A stretch of 64,000 nucleotides of DNA from Rhizobiales bacterium 64-17. Its GTDB lineage: Bacteria > Pseudomonadota > Alphaproteobacteria > Rhizobiales > Xanthobacteraceae. The notes under the pieces are model-generated. The model ran no database searches and had not been told where the DNA came from. It saw only the letters and a program-made list of their open reading frames with translations. Each line of letters starts with the position of its first letter. The first letter of the stretch is position 1. The stretch is taken from NCBI GenBank assembly GCA_001899285.1, contig MKWA01000006.1, positions 44,315-108,314 on the forward strand. Reading direction: 5' to 3'. This document shows positions 51,116-62,444 of this stretch, piece after piece. The position numbers were made by a program, and so were the translations under genes.

Positions 51116-52081
51116 ATGAAACGTTGGATCATGCTCGCGGCATTCGCCGCTGTCTTGCCGCAGGCCGCCACGGCGCAGGAGGTCACGCTGAAGGCCGTGT
51201 CGGCCTTCGCCGAGAAGACCACCTATGCCCGTGGGTTCGAGACCTTCATCGAGCGGGTCAACGCCGCCGGCAAGGGCGTTCTCCAGATCAATTATATCGG
51301 TGGGCCGAAGGCGATGCCGCCGTTCGAGGTGGGCAACGCGCTCAAGAGCGGCGTGGTCGATATCGCCAACAATACCGGCGCTTTCTACACCAACGTGATG
51401 CCGGAGGCCGATGCCTGGAAGCTGACCCAGCTGCCGATGTCGGAACTGCGCAAGAACGGCGGCTATGACTACATGGCCAAGCTCTATGCCGAGAAGATGA
51501 ACGCGATCTTCCTGGCCCGCCATGCGGACATGAATCCGTTCCAGCTTTATCTCAACAAGCCGATCACCAAGCCGGACCTTACCGGCCTCAAGCTGCGCAT
51601 CACGCCGGTCTACCGCGACTTCTTCCAGGCGCTTGGCGCCACCGTGGTGCAGACCGCGCCGGGCGAAGTCTATACCGCGCTCGAGCGCGGCGTGGTTGAT
51701 GGCTACGGCTGGCCGATCACCGGCATCTTCGATCTCGGCTGGCAGGAAAAGACCAAGTATCGCGTCGATCCGGGCTTCTACACCTCGGAAGTGTCGATCC
51801 TGGTCAACAAGACCACCTGGGACAAACTCAACGACGCCCAGCGCGCCATTCTGCTCAAGGCCGGTGCGCAGGCCGAGGAGGAAGGCCCAAAGATTTTCGC
51901 CGCGGAGAACGCGAAAGACACCAAGCGGCAGGCCGACGCCGGCATCCAGACGATCAAGTTCGAGGGCGAAAATGCCAAGCTGTTCCTCGACAAAGCCTAT
52001 GAAGCCGGCTGGGCCGGCATCATCCGCCAGAGCCCGGAGCATGGGCCGAAGCTGCGGCAGTTCTTCTCCAAGCCGAAGTAA
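51116..52081 (+). CDS. TRAP transporter substrate-binding protein (DctP family)
   Basis: This 321-residue periplasmic receptor has a signal peptide (about 1-20, ending ATAQ-EV). The DctP fold includes KLRITPVYRDFFQALGATVVQTAPGEVYTALERGVVDGYGWPI, whose Arg is the usual carboxylate-binding residue. It opens a complete three-gene TRAP operon. GGGGGGAG precedes ATG 51116. The operator just upstream suggests control by the aminobenzoate MarR protein, so an aromatic or related carboxylate is a plausible ligand. Confidence 0.93.
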   Translation: MKRWIMLAAFAAVLPQAATAQEVTLKAVSAFAEKTTYARGFETFIERVNAAGKGVLQINYIGGPKAMPPFEVGNALKSGVVDIANNTGAFYTNVMPEADAWKLTQLPMSELRKNGGYDYMAKLYAEKMNAIFLARHADMNPFQLYLNKPITKPDLTGLKLRITPVYRDFFQALGATVVQTAPGEVYTALERGVVDGYGWPITGIFDLGWQEKTKYRVDPGFYTSEVSILVNKTTWDKLNDAQRAILLKAGAQAEEEGPKIFAAENAKDTKRQADAGIQTIKFEGENAKLFLDKAYEAGWAGIIRQSPEHGPKLRQFFSKPK

Positions 52082-52152
52082 TCTGGCGTGACGTCACGGG
52101 CAGGGCAGCCGCGTGATCTTCGTCGCCGCGTCAGGGTCGTGAGGCGTTTTTC

Positions 52153-52668
52153 ATGACGACCCTGTCGCTGTGGTACGGCCGGCTGCTGGAGGCGATGCTC
52201 ACCGTCGCCTGCCTGCTGCTGCTGGCGATGACGCTCCTGATCGGCGGCGATGTCCTGCTGCGCAATATCGGCGCCGGGGGCATCCCGCCGAGCAACGAAC
52301 TCTCCGAAGACCTGTTGTATCTGGTGACGCTGCTTGCCGCGCCCGCCCTGCTGCGGCACGGCCAGCACATCCGCGTCGATATCATCCTGCGGGTGCTACC
52401 GGAAAAGCTCGGCTGGACGCTGGAATGGATCGCCGATGTGATCGGTCTGGTCTGCTGCCTGTATTTCGTCTGGTACGGCGCCGGCGTGGTGGCCGCGAGC
52501 TATGGGAGCGGCGCGCTGTCGATCAAGACACTGATCATGCCGGAATGGTGGATTCTCGCGCCCATGCCGGTGGTGTTCGTTCTGCTCGCCATCGAGTTCA
52601 TCTTCCGCATGCACCGGCTGGCGCTGTCCGAGCGCAAGATCCGCGACGAAGCGGTTTCGGCCTCTTAA
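52153..52668 (+). CDS. TRAP transporter small permease (DctQ family)
   Basis: This 171-residue membrane protein has four predicted spans and the DctQ pattern (VLLRNIGAGGIPPSNELSEDLLYLVTLLAAPALLRHGQHIRVD). It couples with the large permease for Na+-driven uptake. It lies 71 nt after the binding-protein gene and 13 nt before the large permease gene. Confidence 0.92.
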   Translation: MTTLSLWYGRLLEAMLTVACLLLLAMTLLIGGDVLLRNIGAGGIPPSNELSEDLLYLVTLLAAPALLRHGQHIRVDIILRVLPEKLGWTLEWIADVIGLVCCLYFVWYGAGVVAASYGSGALSIKTLIMPEWWILAPMPVVFVLLAIEFIFRMHRLALSERKIRDEAVSAS

Positions 52669-52681
52669 GGGAGCAGCACGC

Positions 52682-53995
52682 ATGTCGTGGCAAATGGCAT
52701 CGCTGCTGCTGCTCGGCGGCTCCACCGTGCTGCTGTTCATCGGCCTGCCGGTGGCATTCTCGTTCGTCGCCATCAACATCGTCGGTGCCATCGTGTTTCT
52801 CGGCGGCGATGCCGGCCTCAACCAGATGGTGCGCAACAGCGCCGCCTCGGTGCTCAACTTCTCGCTGACGCCGATCCCGCTGTTCGTGCTGATGGGCGAG
52901 GTGCTGTTCCATACCGGCCTTGCCATCAAGGTGATCGACGGCATCGAGCGGCTGGTGCGGCAGGTGCCGGGCCGGCTCGCGGTGGTGGCTGTGGTCGCCG
53001 GCACGGTGTTCTCGGCGATCTCCGGCTCGACCATCGCCACCACGGCGATGCTCGGCTCGCTGATGCTGCCGGTGATGCTATCGCGCGGCTACAATCCGAA
53101 AATGGCGGTCGGCCCGATCATGGCGATCGGCGCGGTCGATATGCTGATCCCGCCGTCGGCGCTCACCGTGCTGCTCGGCAGCCTGTCTGGCATCTCGATC
53201 TCCAAGCTGCTGATCGGCGGCGTCGTGCCGGGTCTGATCCTCAGCGTCGCGTTCGTCGGCTACATCGTGCTGCGCGCCAAAATGAATCCGGCGCTGGCGC
53301 CGCCGACACCGATCGCGGAAGAACACGGCTGGAAGAAGTACGAGCTGCTGTTCAAATACGTGCTGCCGCTGGTGTCGATCTTCGTCGTCGTGGTTGGCGC
53401 CATGTCCGGCGGCATCGCCACCCCGACCGAATCCGCGGCGCTCGGCGCCATCGCCACCATGGCGCTGGCGATCGCCTATCGCGCGCTCACCTGGGATGCG
53501 CTGATGAAGTCGCTGCGGGGCACGGTGGTGATCTCGGCGATGATTCTGTTCATCATCCTCGGCGCGACGACGTTCTCGCAGATCCTCAGCTTCTCAGGCG
53601 CGACCAGCGGCATCGTCTCGGCGATCTTCAACCAGGGTTTGACGCCGTTCCAGATCCTGCTCGGCATGCTGCTGATCCTGATTTTCCTCGGCGTGTTCGT
53701 CGATCAGGTATCGATGATGCTGATCACGCTGCCGGTGTTCATGCCGATCGTCGACCGGCTGCAGATCGACTTGATCTGGTTCGGCGTTCTGTATCTCATC
53801 TGCATGCAGCTCGGCCTGTTGCTGCCGCCGCACGGCCTCTTACTGATGACCATGAAGGGCGTCGCGCCGCCGCAGGTGACGTGGGCGCATATCTTCATGG
53901 GCGTGGTGCCCTATATCGCCATGAGCGTGCTGCTGCTCGGCCTGATCCTCGGCGTGCCGGCCATCGCGACGTGGCTGCCGCACGTGCTGGGGTGA
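52682..53995 (+). CDS. TRAP transporter large permease (DctM family)
   Basis: This 437-residue channel-forming subunit has about 11-12 spans. DctM stretches are SAISGSTIATTAMLGSLMLPVM, AIGAVDMLIPPSALTVLLGSLSGIS and LFVDQVSMMLITLPVFMPI-like segments. GGGAGCAG precedes the ATG. It ends the operon and is followed by REP-like palindromes. Confidence 0.94.
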   Translation: MSWQMASLLLLGGSTVLLFIGLPVAFSFVAINIVGAIVFLGGDAGLNQMVRNSAASVLNFSLTPIPLFVLMGEVLFHTGLAIKVIDGIERLVRQVPGRLAVVAVVAGTVFSAISGSTIATTAMLGSLMLPVMLSRGYNPKMAVGPIMAIGAVDMLIPPSALTVLLGSLSGISISKLLIGGVVPGLILSVAFVGYIVLRAKMNPALAPPTPIAEEHGWKKYELLFKYVLPLVSIFVVVVGAMSGGIATPTESAALGAIATMALAIAYRALTWDALMKSLRGTVVISAMILFIILGATTFSQILSFSGATSGIVSAIFNQGLTPFQILLGMLLILIFLGVFVDQVSMMLITLPVFMPIVDRLQIDLIWFGVLYLICMQLGLLLPPHGLLLMTMKGVAPPQVTWAHIFMGVVPYIAMSVLLLGLILGVPAIATWLPHVLG

Positions 53996-54002
53996 GGAAA
54001 AG

Positions 54003-54140
54003 CCTCATGGTGAGGAGCATCGCGTCAGCGATGCGTCTCGAACCATGAGGCGAGGGACGTCATCGGGCCACCTCGTCCGCCCATCTCGGGTTTAGCCGAG
54101 ATGGGATTGTTTGATGCGCAAGTCGGCCACGGCCGACTTG
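54003..54140. repeat. Composite REP-like element after the TRAP operon
   Basis: Three consecutive palindromes are present. The first is CCTCATGGT/ACCATGAGG (54003-54011 with 54042-54050) enclosing GCATCGC/GCGATGC. The second is CCCATCTCGG/CCGAGATGGG (54080-54089 with 54096-54105). The third is CAAGTCGGCC/GGCCGACTTG (54119-54128 with 54131-54140). They fill the gap between convergent genes and probably also stop transcripts. No gene is supported here. Confidence 0.8.
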
Positions 54141-54200
54141 CGGTGACGGCCGCTGCGCGGCCTCCTCAGGATGAGGTGGAGTGAGACTGGAAATCACCGC

Positions 54201-54608
54201 CTACGGCACCACAGCGGTCGCTTCGATCTCCAGCCGCGCGTCGGGCTCGACCAGCCGCGTCACCGCGACCAGCGCCATGGTCGGGAAGTTGTAGCCGAGC
54301 GTGCCGAGATAGACCGGGCCAAGCTCCTTGCGCGCATCGAGATATTCGTTGATGTCGCAGACATACCAGGTCATGCGGACCAGATGCTCGGGGCCGGCGC
54401 CACCTTCCTTGAGCACCGCGACGATGTTCTCCAGCGCCTGCTTCGTCTGCGCGACGAAACCCTTGGGGAATTTCTCGTTGGCGTCCCAGCCGACGATGCC
54501 GCCGGTGAACACGAACGTGCCGCGCGCACGGATGCCGTTGGCGTAGCCTTTCGGCTTCGGCCAGCCCGCCGGATTCAGCACGTCATGCACGGTCTTTTTC
54601 TCGGCCAC
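54201..54608 (-). CDS. RidA/YjgF-family enamine/imine deaminase
   Basis: This 135-residue RidA-like protein has the family pattern (YANGIRARGTFVFTGGIVGWD, QTKQALENIVAVLKEGGAGPEHLVRMTWYVCDI, TLGYNFPTMALVAVTRLVEPDARLEIEATAVV), including the active-site Arg near VTRLVEPDA. In the 2-aminobenzoyl-CoA pathway the ring product carries an enamine/imine, so a deaminase that releases ammonia fits well. It is the last gene of the minus-strand operon, 188 nt after the ligase, with REP hairpins between them. Confidence 0.9.
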   Translation of the reverse strand: MAEKKTVHDVLNPAGWPKPKGYANGIRARGTFVFTGGIVGWDANEKFPKGFVAQTKQALENIVAVLKEGGAGPEHLVRMTWYVCDINEYLDARKELGPVYLGTLGYNFPTMALVAVTRLVEPDARLEIEATAVVP

Positions 54609-54673
54609 GAAATATCTCCTGGTGTCAGGTCAATGCGAGATTGCTTGGGTTGAACCGGCATCTAACCCCGTTC

Positions 54674-54738
54674 GTCCCCGCGAAAGCGGGGACCCACGCT
54701 TAAGAGTGGATTCCCAGCATAGCGCGTCGAAGACGCGC
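54674..54738. repeat. REP-like hairpins between ligase and ridA-type gene
   Basis: GTCCCCGC-GAAA-GCGGGGAC (54674-54693) and GCGCGTC-GAA-GACGCGC (54722-54738) form two GC hairpins. The second, with its flank TTAACGCG, has the same architecture as 63461-63490 in the opposite orientation. They lie inside the operon and may lower expression of the last gene. Confidence 0.75.
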
Positions 54739-54796
54739 GTTAACGCGCTAATGCGCAGGAATGAATGGAGAAGAGAGCCGTTCAACCCCATGATTG

Positions 54797-56431
54797 TTAA
54801 TGCGCCACTTCGGTCGCGGCGCGCTTGCGCAGCTCGAACCGTTGCAGCTTGCCGGTCTGGGTCTTCGGCAGTTCGGTGACGAATTCGATGGCGCGCGGAT
54901 ATTTGTACGGCGCCACCGTCGCCTTGACATGATCCTGCAGCAGCCGGGCGGTGTCGGCGTCGGGCGCATGGCCGGGCCGCAGCACGATATAGGCTTTGAC
55001 GATCTGGCCGCGTTCCGGGCAGGGCTGTCCGACGACGCCGCATTCCGCGACGGCCGGATGCGTCATCAGCGCCGATTCCACTTCGGGCCCGGCGATGTTG
55101 TAGCCGGCGGAGATGATCATGTCGTCGGAGCGCGCCTGATAGAAGAAGTAGCGGTCCTTATCCATGAGGTAAGTGTCGCCGGTGACGTTCCAGCCGCTCT
55201 GCACATAGACGGTCTGGCGCGTGTCGGCGAGATAGCGGCAGCCGGTCGGGCCGCGCACGGCGAGACGGCCGGGAATGCCGGGCGGCATTTCCTTGCCGGC
55301 GTCGTCGATCACCATGGCCTGATAGCCGGGGACCGCGCGACCGGTCGCGCCGGGGCGGATCTCGTCTTCCGGCGAGCCGATGAAGATGTGCAGCATCTCG
55401 GTCGCGCCGATGCCGTCCATGATCTTGATGCCGGTGGCCTCGAGCCAGGCATCGAACGTCCCGCGCGGCAACGCCTCGCCGGCTGAGATGCATTTGCGCA
55501 GCGAGGAGATGTCGTAGTCGCCGAGCTTGCCGAGCATGGCGCGATAGGCGGTCGGCGCGGTGAAGCAGATGGTGGCCTTGTGCTCGCTGATCGCCTTCAG
55601 GAGATCGTCGGGCGAGGCGCGCTCGACCAGAATCGTCGCCGCGCCGGCGCGCAGCGGGAACAGCACCAGCCCGCCGAGACCGAAGGTGAAGGCGAGCGGC
55701 GGCGAGCCGATGAAACGGTCGGTGTCCTGCGCGCGTAGCACATGGCGGCCGTAGCTGTCGCAGGTGGCGATGATGTCGCGGTGGAAGTGCATGGTGCCTT
55801 TCGGCTCGCCGGTGGTGCCGGAGGTGAAGCCGATCAGGCAGACGTCGTCGTTGGCGGTGTCGCAGGCGGTGAACTGTCCGTAGCCCGGCTTCGCCATCCG
55901 CTTTTCCAGCGTGTCGTCGCCGGTGCCGCCCCAATAGACCACATGCTTGAGGTCGCTGGTGATCGCGCGGGTCTTCTCCATCTCGTCGGCGAGCTTGTGG
56001 TCGCACAGTGCGATCGTGACCTTGGCCTTGGTGACGACGTAGGACAATTCCTTGGCGCGCAGGAGCGGCATGGTGCCGATGACGACGCCGCCGGCCTTCA
56101 TCACCGCGAGATAGCACGCCGCCATCATCGGGTTGTTCGGCGCGCGCAGCATCACGCGGTTGCCGGGGACGAGGCCAAGGTCGCGGGTCAGCACATTGGC
56201 GATGCGGTTCACGCGCTCGGCGAACTGCGCGTAGGAGAGGGATTCGGTCGGCGAGATCACGCAGGCATGGTTGCCGCGGCCGTTGGCGATCCAGCGGTCG
56301 AGCAGTTCGGTGACGCAGTTCATCCGGTCCGGATAGTGCAGCTCCGGCAGATCGAACAGGAATTGCGGCCACTGCGACGGCGGCGGCAGGTTGTCCCGCG
56401 TGAAGGTGTCCTGATGAGCCGAAGGAATCAT
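54797..56431 (-). CDS. Benzoate-CoA ligase family protein, probable 2-aminobenzoate-CoA ligase
   Basis: This 544-residue AMP-forming acyl-CoA ligase would start the pathway by activating 2-aminobenzoate. P-loop-like motif FTSGTTGEPKGTMH is at residues 202-215. VTGDTYLMD is in the hinge and PKTQTGKLQRFELR at the C-terminus holds the catalytic Lys. It has an N-terminal extension typical of 2-aminobenzoate/benzoate-CoA ligases (LPPPSQWPQFLFDLPELHYPDRMNCVTELLD). It follows the acyl-CoA dehydrogenase gene by 23 nt in the operon that faces the aminobenzoyl-CoA monooxygenase/reductase. Confidence 0.9.
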   Translation of the reverse strand: MIPSAHQDTFTRDNLPPPSQWPQFLFDLPELHYPDRMNCVTELLDRWIANGRGNHACVISPTESLSYAQFAERVNRIANVLTRDLGLVPGNRVMLRAPNNPMMAACYLAVMKAGGVVIGTMPLLRAKELSYVVTKAKVTIALCDHKLADEMEKTRAITSDLKHVVYWGGTGDDTLEKRMAKPGYGQFTACDTANDDVCLIGFTSGTTGEPKGTMHFHRDIIATCDSYGRHVLRAQDTDRFIGSPPLAFTFGLGGLVLFPLRAGAATILVERASPDDLLKAISEHKATICFTAPTAYRAMLGKLGDYDISSLRKCISAGEALPRGTFDAWLEATGIKIMDGIGATEMLHIFIGSPEDEIRPGATGRAVPGYQAMVIDDAGKEMPPGIPGRLAVRGPTGCRYLADTRQTVYVQSGWNVTGDTYLMDKDRYFFYQARSDDMIISAGYNIAGPEVESALMTHPAVAECGVVGQPCPERGQIVKAYIVLRPGHAPDADTARLLQDHVKATVAPYKYPRAIEFVTELPKTQTGKLQRFELRKRAATEVAH

Positions 56432-56454
56432 GACTGCATCCCCTTTGCTGCCCT

Positions 56455-57639
<1,185 letters not shown>

Positions 57640-57641
57640 CC

Positions 57642-58478
57642 TCAATTTCCCTCGAACACCGGCTTCTGCTTGGCGGCGAAGGCGCGATAGGCGCGGGCGA
57701 AGTCTTCGGTCTCCATGCACAGCGCCTGCGCGACGGCTTCCGCTTCGATCGACTGCTCGACCGACATCGCCCATTCCATCTCCAACATGCGCTTCGTCAT
57801 GGCATTGGCGAATGTGGGGCCGCTGGCGAGATCGGCGGCAAAGTCGGCGGCAACCTGCGCGAGCTTGTCCGGCTCCACAAGGCGGTTGAAGAAGCCGACG
57901 CGCTCGCCTTCCTCGGCGCCGAGCCCGCGGCCGGTGTAGAGCAGTTCGGCGGCGCGGCCCTGGCCGATGATGCGCGGCAGGATCGCGCACGCGCCCATGT
58001 CGCAGCCGGCGAGCCCAACGCGGTTGAACAGGAAGAACACTTTCGCGGCCGGCGTGCCGATGCGGATATCGGAGGCCATGGCGAGGATCGCGCCGGCGCC
58101 GGCGGCGATGCCGTCGATAGCGGCGATGATCGGCTGCGGCGCGGCGCGCATCGCCTTCACCGCCTCGCCGGTCATGCGGGTGAAGTCGAGCAGGCCGTCG
58201 GTATCCATGTCCTCGACCAGCGGCTTGATGATCTCGAACACGTCGCCGCCGGAGCAGAAATTGCCGCCGGCGCCGGTGATGACAAACACCTTGACCTGCT
58301 TGTCGCGGTTGGCCGCGCGGAAGATGTCGGCGATCTCGGCGTAGCTCTCGAAGGTCAGCGGGTTCTTGCGGTCCGGCCGGTTGAGCGTCAGCGTCGCCAC
58401 CTTGCCGGAGACCTCGAAGCGGACATGCTGCGCCTTGTAATCGGCGAGCGGCAACGTGACGGGATTGGCAACACGCAT
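57642..58478 (-). CDS. Enoyl-CoA hydratase/isomerase family protein
   Basis: This 278-residue crotonase-fold enzyme has the oxyanion-hole segments [11 protein letters not shown] and [23 protein letters not shown], and the C-terminal helix with [27 protein letters not shown]. It probably hydrates or hydrolyses the ring of the reduced aminobenzoyl-CoA product. It overlaps the MarR stop by one base and precedes the acyl-CoA dehydrogenase by 2 nt. Confidence 0.93.
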   Translation of the reverse strand: MRVANPVTLPLADYKAQHVRFEVSGKVATLTLNRPDRKNPLTFESYAEIADIFRAANRDKQVKVFVITGAGGNFCSGGDVFEIIKPLVEDMDTDGLLDFTRMTGEAVKAMRAAPQPIIAAIDGIAAGAGAILAMASDIRIGTPAAKVFFLFNRVGLAGCDMGACAILPRIIGQGRAAELLYTGRGLGAEEGERVGFFNRLVEPDKLAQVAADFAADLASGPTFANAMTKRMLEMEWAMSVEQSIEAEAVAQALCMETEDFARAYRAFAAKQKPVFEGN

Positions 58479-59002
58479 CAGGACGCTCCAGCGATGGATT
58501 TGCGGACGGACGCCTTGGCGCGTCCGAGGATTTGCATCAGCGTTTCCGTTTCCTCCGGCGTCATGCCGGCGAACAGATCGGCGATCCAGTTTTCGTGGGT
58601 GCGCGCCATGGCGCGGAAGGTCTTGCGGCCCTCGGCGGTGAGGTTGACCAGTTGCGCGCGGCGGTCGTTCGGCGCCGGGCGGCGCTCGACCAGCCCCTGC
58701 GATTGCAGCCGCTCGACCAGGCCGGTGACGTTGCCGTTCGACACCATCATCCGCTGCGACAGTTCGCCCAGCGTCATGCCGTTCACCGATTTGTCGAGCT
58801 GCGCCATCAGGTCGAAGCGCGGCAGCGTCACGTCGAAGCTCTCGCGCAACCGGCGGCGGATCTCGCCCTCGATCAGCGTGGTGCAGGTCAAGAGCCGCAG
58901 CCACAGCCGCAGTTCGGTTTCGTGGTCGGCGGGGCGTTCCGCGACTTTGGTTTCCGCGTCGAGCGGCATGGTGAGTTCTGAGGCAGCGAGGTCGGGCATC
59001 AT
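58478..59002 (-). CDS. MarR-family regulator of the aminobenzoate operon
   Basis: This 174-residue winged-helix regulator has its HTH at about residues 70-115 ([46 protein letters not shown]). It lies within the operon, overlapping the SDR gene by 4 nt (GGAGAAG ribosome site) and the hydratase by 1 nt. It resembles BadR/CouR-type regulators that release DNA when an acyl-CoA ligand binds. It is the best candidate to bind the ATTTTAA-N2-TTAAAAT palindromes at 59839, 59882, 51056 and 27670. Confidence 0.9.
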   Translation of the reverse strand: MMPDLAASELTMPLDAETKVAERPADHETELRLWLRLLTCTTLIEGEIRRRLRESFDVTLPRFDLMAQLDKSVNGMTLGELSQRMMVSNGNVTGLVERLQSQGLVERRPAPNDRRAQLVNLTAEGRKTFRAMARTHENWIADLFAGMTPEETETLMQILGRAKASVRKSIAGAS

Positions 59003-59760
59003 ACTTCTCCGCCGGCGACCGCGAGCGTGGTCCCGGTGATGGCGGCGGCTTCGGTTGAGCACAGGAACAGCACGGAGGCGGCGACCTCGGCGGGCTTGAT
59101 CAGCCGGCCGATCGGAATGCTGCGCACCATGCCTTTGAGAATGTCGTCCGCCGGCTTGCCGGATTTTTCGGCGGCGCGGGCGATATCCTCGTGGATCATT
59201 TCGGTTTCGGTGTAGCTCGGGCAGATGGCGTTGACGGTGATGCCGTGCCGCGCCGTCTCCAAGGCGAGCGAGCGCACGAGGCCGATCACGCCGTGCTTTG
59301 CGGCGGTGTAGCCGGAAATCGCCGGATAGCCTTTCAGCCCCGCGGTCGAGGCGACGGCGATGACGCGGCCGGACTTGCGCTCGGCCATGCCGTCGATCAC
59401 CGCGTGGATCGCGTGCACGACACTCATCAGGTTGAGGTCGATCATGCGGCGGAAATGCGCGGCGTCGGCCTTGCGGAACGGCACGCTCTCGGCGCCGCCG
59501 GCATTCGCCACCAGAATGTCGATCGGGCCGTGCTGTTTCGCGGCCGCGGCCGCGCCGTCGGCCACCGCTTGCGGGTCGGTGGCGTCGGCGGCGAACCAGT
59601 GCGCCGCGTCGCCGGCCGCGACGGTGTCCTTCAAGCCGCCGGCCTGCCGCGCGGTGACGGTGACGGTGGCGCCGGCGCGGGTCAGCGCCGCGGCGATCGC
59701 CCGGCCAATGCCGCGGCTGCCGCCTGTCACCAGCGCATGCCGTCCCTCAAGCCGGGTCAT
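58999..59760 (-). CDS. SDR-family NAD(P)-dependent oxidoreductase
   Basis: This 253-residue short-chain dehydrogenase has the cofactor motif TGGSRGIG near the N-terminus, NAG in VANAGGAES, and the catalytic S-Y-K ([22 protein letters not shown]). It is probably a 3-hydroxyacyl-CoA dehydrogenase of the ring-cleavage product. It is the first gene of the six-gene minus-strand operon, 79 bp downstream of the nearest operator. Confidence 0.92.
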   Translation of the reverse strand: MTRLEGRHALVTGGSRGIGRAIAAALTRAGATVTVTARQAGGLKDTVAAGDAAHWFAADATDPQAVADGAAAAAKQHGPIDILVANAGGAESVPFRKADAAHFRRMIDLNLMSVVHAIHAVIDGMAERKSGRVIAVASTAGLKGYPAISGYTAAKHGVIGLVRSLALETARHGITVNAICPSYTETEMIHEDIARAAEKSGKPADDILKGMVRSIPIGRLIKPAEVAASVLFLCSTEAAAITGTTLAVAGGEV

Positions 59761-59838
59761 GGTCTGCTTCGCCCTCTTTGTCCGCGGCGCTGTTGGGCCG
59801 CGTCTGGTCCGGCCGCCTGATCGGCACCAGCCGGAAAT

Positions 59839-59854
59839 ATTTTAAGCTTGAAAT
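59839..59854. promoter_or_regulatory. Operator 1 in the aminobenzoate divergent promoter
   Basis: ATTTTAAGCTTGAAAT is a near-perfect 16-bp palindrome centred on AAGCTT (one mismatched pair). It is 79 bp upstream of the SDR start and its centre is 43 bp from that of operator 2, about four helical turns. Confidence 0.75.
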
Positions 59855-59880
59855 TAGCCCCCGCAAGCTTGTGGTCAAGA

Positions 59881-59898
59881 TATTTTAAGCTTAAAATA
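59881..59898. promoter_or_regulatory. Operator 2 in the aminobenzoate divergent promoter
   Basis: TATTTTAAGCTTAAAATA is a perfect 18-bp palindrome, 100 bp upstream of the monooxygenase/reductase start. Between the two operators lies a further CAAGCTTG palindrome (59864-59871) that shares their core. Confidence 0.82.
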
Positions 59899-59998
59899 AT
59901 TGCCTGACCCGACCAAGCCTGTTTCAATCTTGGGGATATGCCTGCGGGCGACGGTTCCCCAAGAGCTACGGTTTCCAGGACAAGCGCGAGCGGACCCT

Positions 59999-62338
59999 AT
60001 GAAAATCAATGTGATCGGCGGCGGACCTGCTGGCCTCTATGCGTCCATCCTGTTGAAAAAGGCGTGGCCGCAGCACCAGATCACGGTGTTCGAGCGCAAC
60101 CGGCCCGACGACACGTTCGGCTTCGGCGTGGTGTTCTCCGACCAGACGCTCGACACCTTCGCCAAATACGATCAGGAGAGCTACCGGGCGATCACCGACA
60201 ATTTCGCCTATTGGGACGACATCGAAATCCACTTCAAGGGCTCGACCTTCCGCATCGGCGGCAACGGTTTCTGCGGTTGCGCGCGGGTCACGCTGCTGCA
60301 ACTCCTCACGCAACGGGCGCAGGCGCTCGGCGTCGAAACCAAATTCCAGACCGAAGTGACGGACCTCGAGGCGCTGCGCCGCGACGCCGATCTGGTGATC
60401 GCCTCCGACGGCATCAATTCGCGCGTGCGCGAAACCTATGCCGACATCTTCAAGCCGTCGGTCGATCTGCGGCCCAACAAGTTCTGCTGGATGGGTTCGA
60501 CCAAGCCGCTCGACAGCTTCACCTTCTATTTCAAGGAAACCGAGCACGGCATCTTCATCGTCCATGCCTATCAGTACGAGCCCGGCCGCTCGACCTGGAT
60601 CTTCGAGACCGACCCCGAGACCTTCGCCAAGGCCGGTCTCGACGGAAAGGACGAGCCGGCGACGGCCGCCTATTTCGAAAAGATGTTCGCCAAGGAACTC
60701 GATGGCCACAAGCTGATCATCAACCGCTCGGCGTGGCGCAACTTCCCGGCGATCCGCTGCGAGAAGTGGACCCACGACAACACCGTGATCGTCGGCGACG
60801 CCAAGGCGACGGCGCATTTTTCCATCGGTTCGGGCACCAAGCTTGCGATGGAGGACGCGGTCGGCCTGTACGAAGCGTTCCGCGCCACCGGCGGCAATGA
60901 CGTCAAGGCGGCGCTGGCGCATTACGAAAGCCACCGCCGCGAGGAAGTGGAAAAGACGCAGCACTCCGCCGACGTGTCACTCGTGTGGTTCGAGCACGTC
61001 AAGCGGTTCTGGGACATGGAGCCGACGCGCTTCGCCTTCGGCCTGATGACGCGCTCCAAGGCGATCACCTACGACAACCTCGCGCTGCGCGCGCCGGAAT
61101 TCGTCGCCGATGTCGATCGTCTCGTCTCCGAGGAGGTGCGCGACAAGGGCTATACCGCCGGCAACGCCGTGCCGGCCGCGCCGATGTTCCAGCCGTTCAG
61201 GCTGCGCGACATGGCGCTTGCCAACCGCGTCGTCGTTTCGCCCATGTGCCAGTATTCGGCCAAGGATGGCCTGCCGAACGACTGGCATCTGGTGCATTAC
61301 GGCGCGCGCGCGACCGGCGGCGCCGGCCTCGTGTTCACGGAAATGACCGACGTGTCGGAGGAAGGGCGCATCACGCTCGGCTGCGTCGGCATGTACAACG
61401 ACGCGCAGGAAGCGGCGTGGAAACGCATCGTCGATTACGTGCACACGCATTCCGGCTCGAAATTCTGCCTGCAGCTCGGCCACGCCGGACGCAAGGGCGC
61501 GACCAAGCTGATGTGGGACGGCATCGACGAGCCGCTGGAGCACGGCGCGTGGCCGATCATCTCGGCGTCGCCGATCCCGTACTATCCGAACAGCCAGGTG
61601 CCGCGCGAGGCGACGCGCGCCGACATGGACAAGGTGCGTGACGATTTCGTCGCGGCGACGAAGCGCGCCGCGCGCGCCGGCTTCGACATGGTCGAGATGC
61701 ACGCGGCGCACGGTTATCTCTTGGCGAGCTTCATCTCGCCGTTGACCAACCAGCGCAAGGACGACTACGGCGGCTCGCTGGAAAACCGCATGCGCTTCCC
61801 GCTGGAAGTGTTCAAGGCGATGCGCGCGGTCTGGCCGAAGGAGAAGCCGATGTCGGTGCGCATCTCCGCCACCGACTGGCAGAGCGGCGGCGTTACCGGC
61901 GAGGAGTCGGTGCTGATCGCCGACATGTTCAAGGCGGCGGGTTGCGATCTGATCGACGTCTCGACCGGCCAGACCACGGCGGATTCCGCGCCGGTGTTCG
62001 GCCGCATGTTCCAGACGCCGTTCTCGGATCAAATTCGCAACGAGGGCGAGATCGCCACCATGTGCGTCGGCGCCATCACCACGGCGGATCAGGTGAACAC
62101 CATCGTCGCCGCCGGCCGCGCCGATCTGGTGGCGCTGGCACGGCCGCATCTGGTCGATCCGGGCTTCACCATGCAGGCGGCAGGCTGGTACGGCGCTGCC
62201 GACATCTTCTGTCCGCCGCAATATCTCGCCGGCAAGGAGCAGATCCTGCGCAACAGCCGCCGCGACCGCGAGGAATTGACCGAGCTGAAGCGCAAGGCGC
62301 GGCCGAAGGCGCACGCCGATACGTGGAAGCAGGGGTAG
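59999..62338 (+). CDS. 2-Aminobenzoyl-CoA monooxygenase/reductase (bifunctional salicylyl-CoA 5-hydroxylase/oxidoreductase type)
   Basis: This 779-residue fusion has two enzyme halves. Residues 1-385 are a flavin monooxygenase ([20 protein letters not shown], then a GD-type motif [25 protein letters not shown]). Residues 395-765 are an Old Yellow Enzyme-type reductase ([55 protein letters not shown]). This architecture is known for 2-aminobenzoyl-CoA monooxygenase/reductase of aerobic CoA-dependent anthranilate degradation (Azoarcus evansii), which hydroxylates and then reduces the ring. ATG 59999 is preferred over an upstream extension. It is divergent from the other pathway genes, with two operators between. 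Confidence 0.94.
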   Translation: MKINVIGGGPAGLYASILLKKAWPQHQITVFERNRPDDTFGFGVVFSDQTLDTFAKYDQESYRAITDNFAYWDDIEIHFKGSTFRIGGNGFCGCARVTLLQLLTQRAQALGVETKFQTEVTDLEALRRDADLVIASDGINSRVRETYADIFKPSVDLRPNKFCWMGSTKPLDSFTFYFKETEHGIFIVHAYQYEPGRSTWIFETDPETFAKAGLDGKDEPATAAYFEKMFAKELDGHKLIINRSAWRNFPAIRCEKWTHDNTVIVGDAKATAHFSIGSGTKLAMEDAVGLYEAFRATGGNDVKAALAHYESHRREEVEKTQHSADVSLVWFEHVKRFWDMEPTRFAFGLMTRSKAITYDNLALRAPEFVADVDRLVSEEVRDKGYTAGNAVPAAPMFQPFRLRDMALANRVVVSPMCQYSAKDGLPNDWHLVHYGARATGGAGLVFTEMTDVSEEGRITLGCVGMYNDAQEAAWKRIVDYVHTHSGSKFCLQLGHAGRKGATKLMWDGIDEPLEHGAWPIISASPIPYYPNSQVPREATRADMDKVRDDFVAATKRAARAGFDMVEMHAAHGYLLASFISPLTNQRKDDYGGSLENRMRFPLEVFKAMRAVWPKEKPMSVRISATDWQSGGVTGEESVLIADMFKAAGCDLIDVSTGQTTADSAPVFGRMFQTPFSDQIRNEGEIATMCVGAITTADQVNTIVAAGRADLVALARPHLVDPGFTMQAAGWYGAADIFCPPQYLAGKEQILRNSRRDREELTELKRKARPKAHADTWKQG

Positions 62339-62407
62339 GCGTAACTGCGATCCTTCGACATGGTATGACTAGCGCGTGATGTGGAAAAGGAGTGCAGCTC
62401 TCACCAC

Positions 62408-62444
62408 GTCATGCCCGCGCTTGTCGCGGGCATCCACGTCTTTA
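62408..62444. repeat. REP element, copy 1
   Basis: CGTC followed by hairpin ATGCCCGCG-CTTGT-CGCGGGCAT (62411-62433) and CCACGTCTTT. It is homologous to 63378-63414 and to the inverted copy at 62746-62777, with compensatory stem changes. It lies directly at the 3' end of the GIY-YIG gene. Confidence 0.85.
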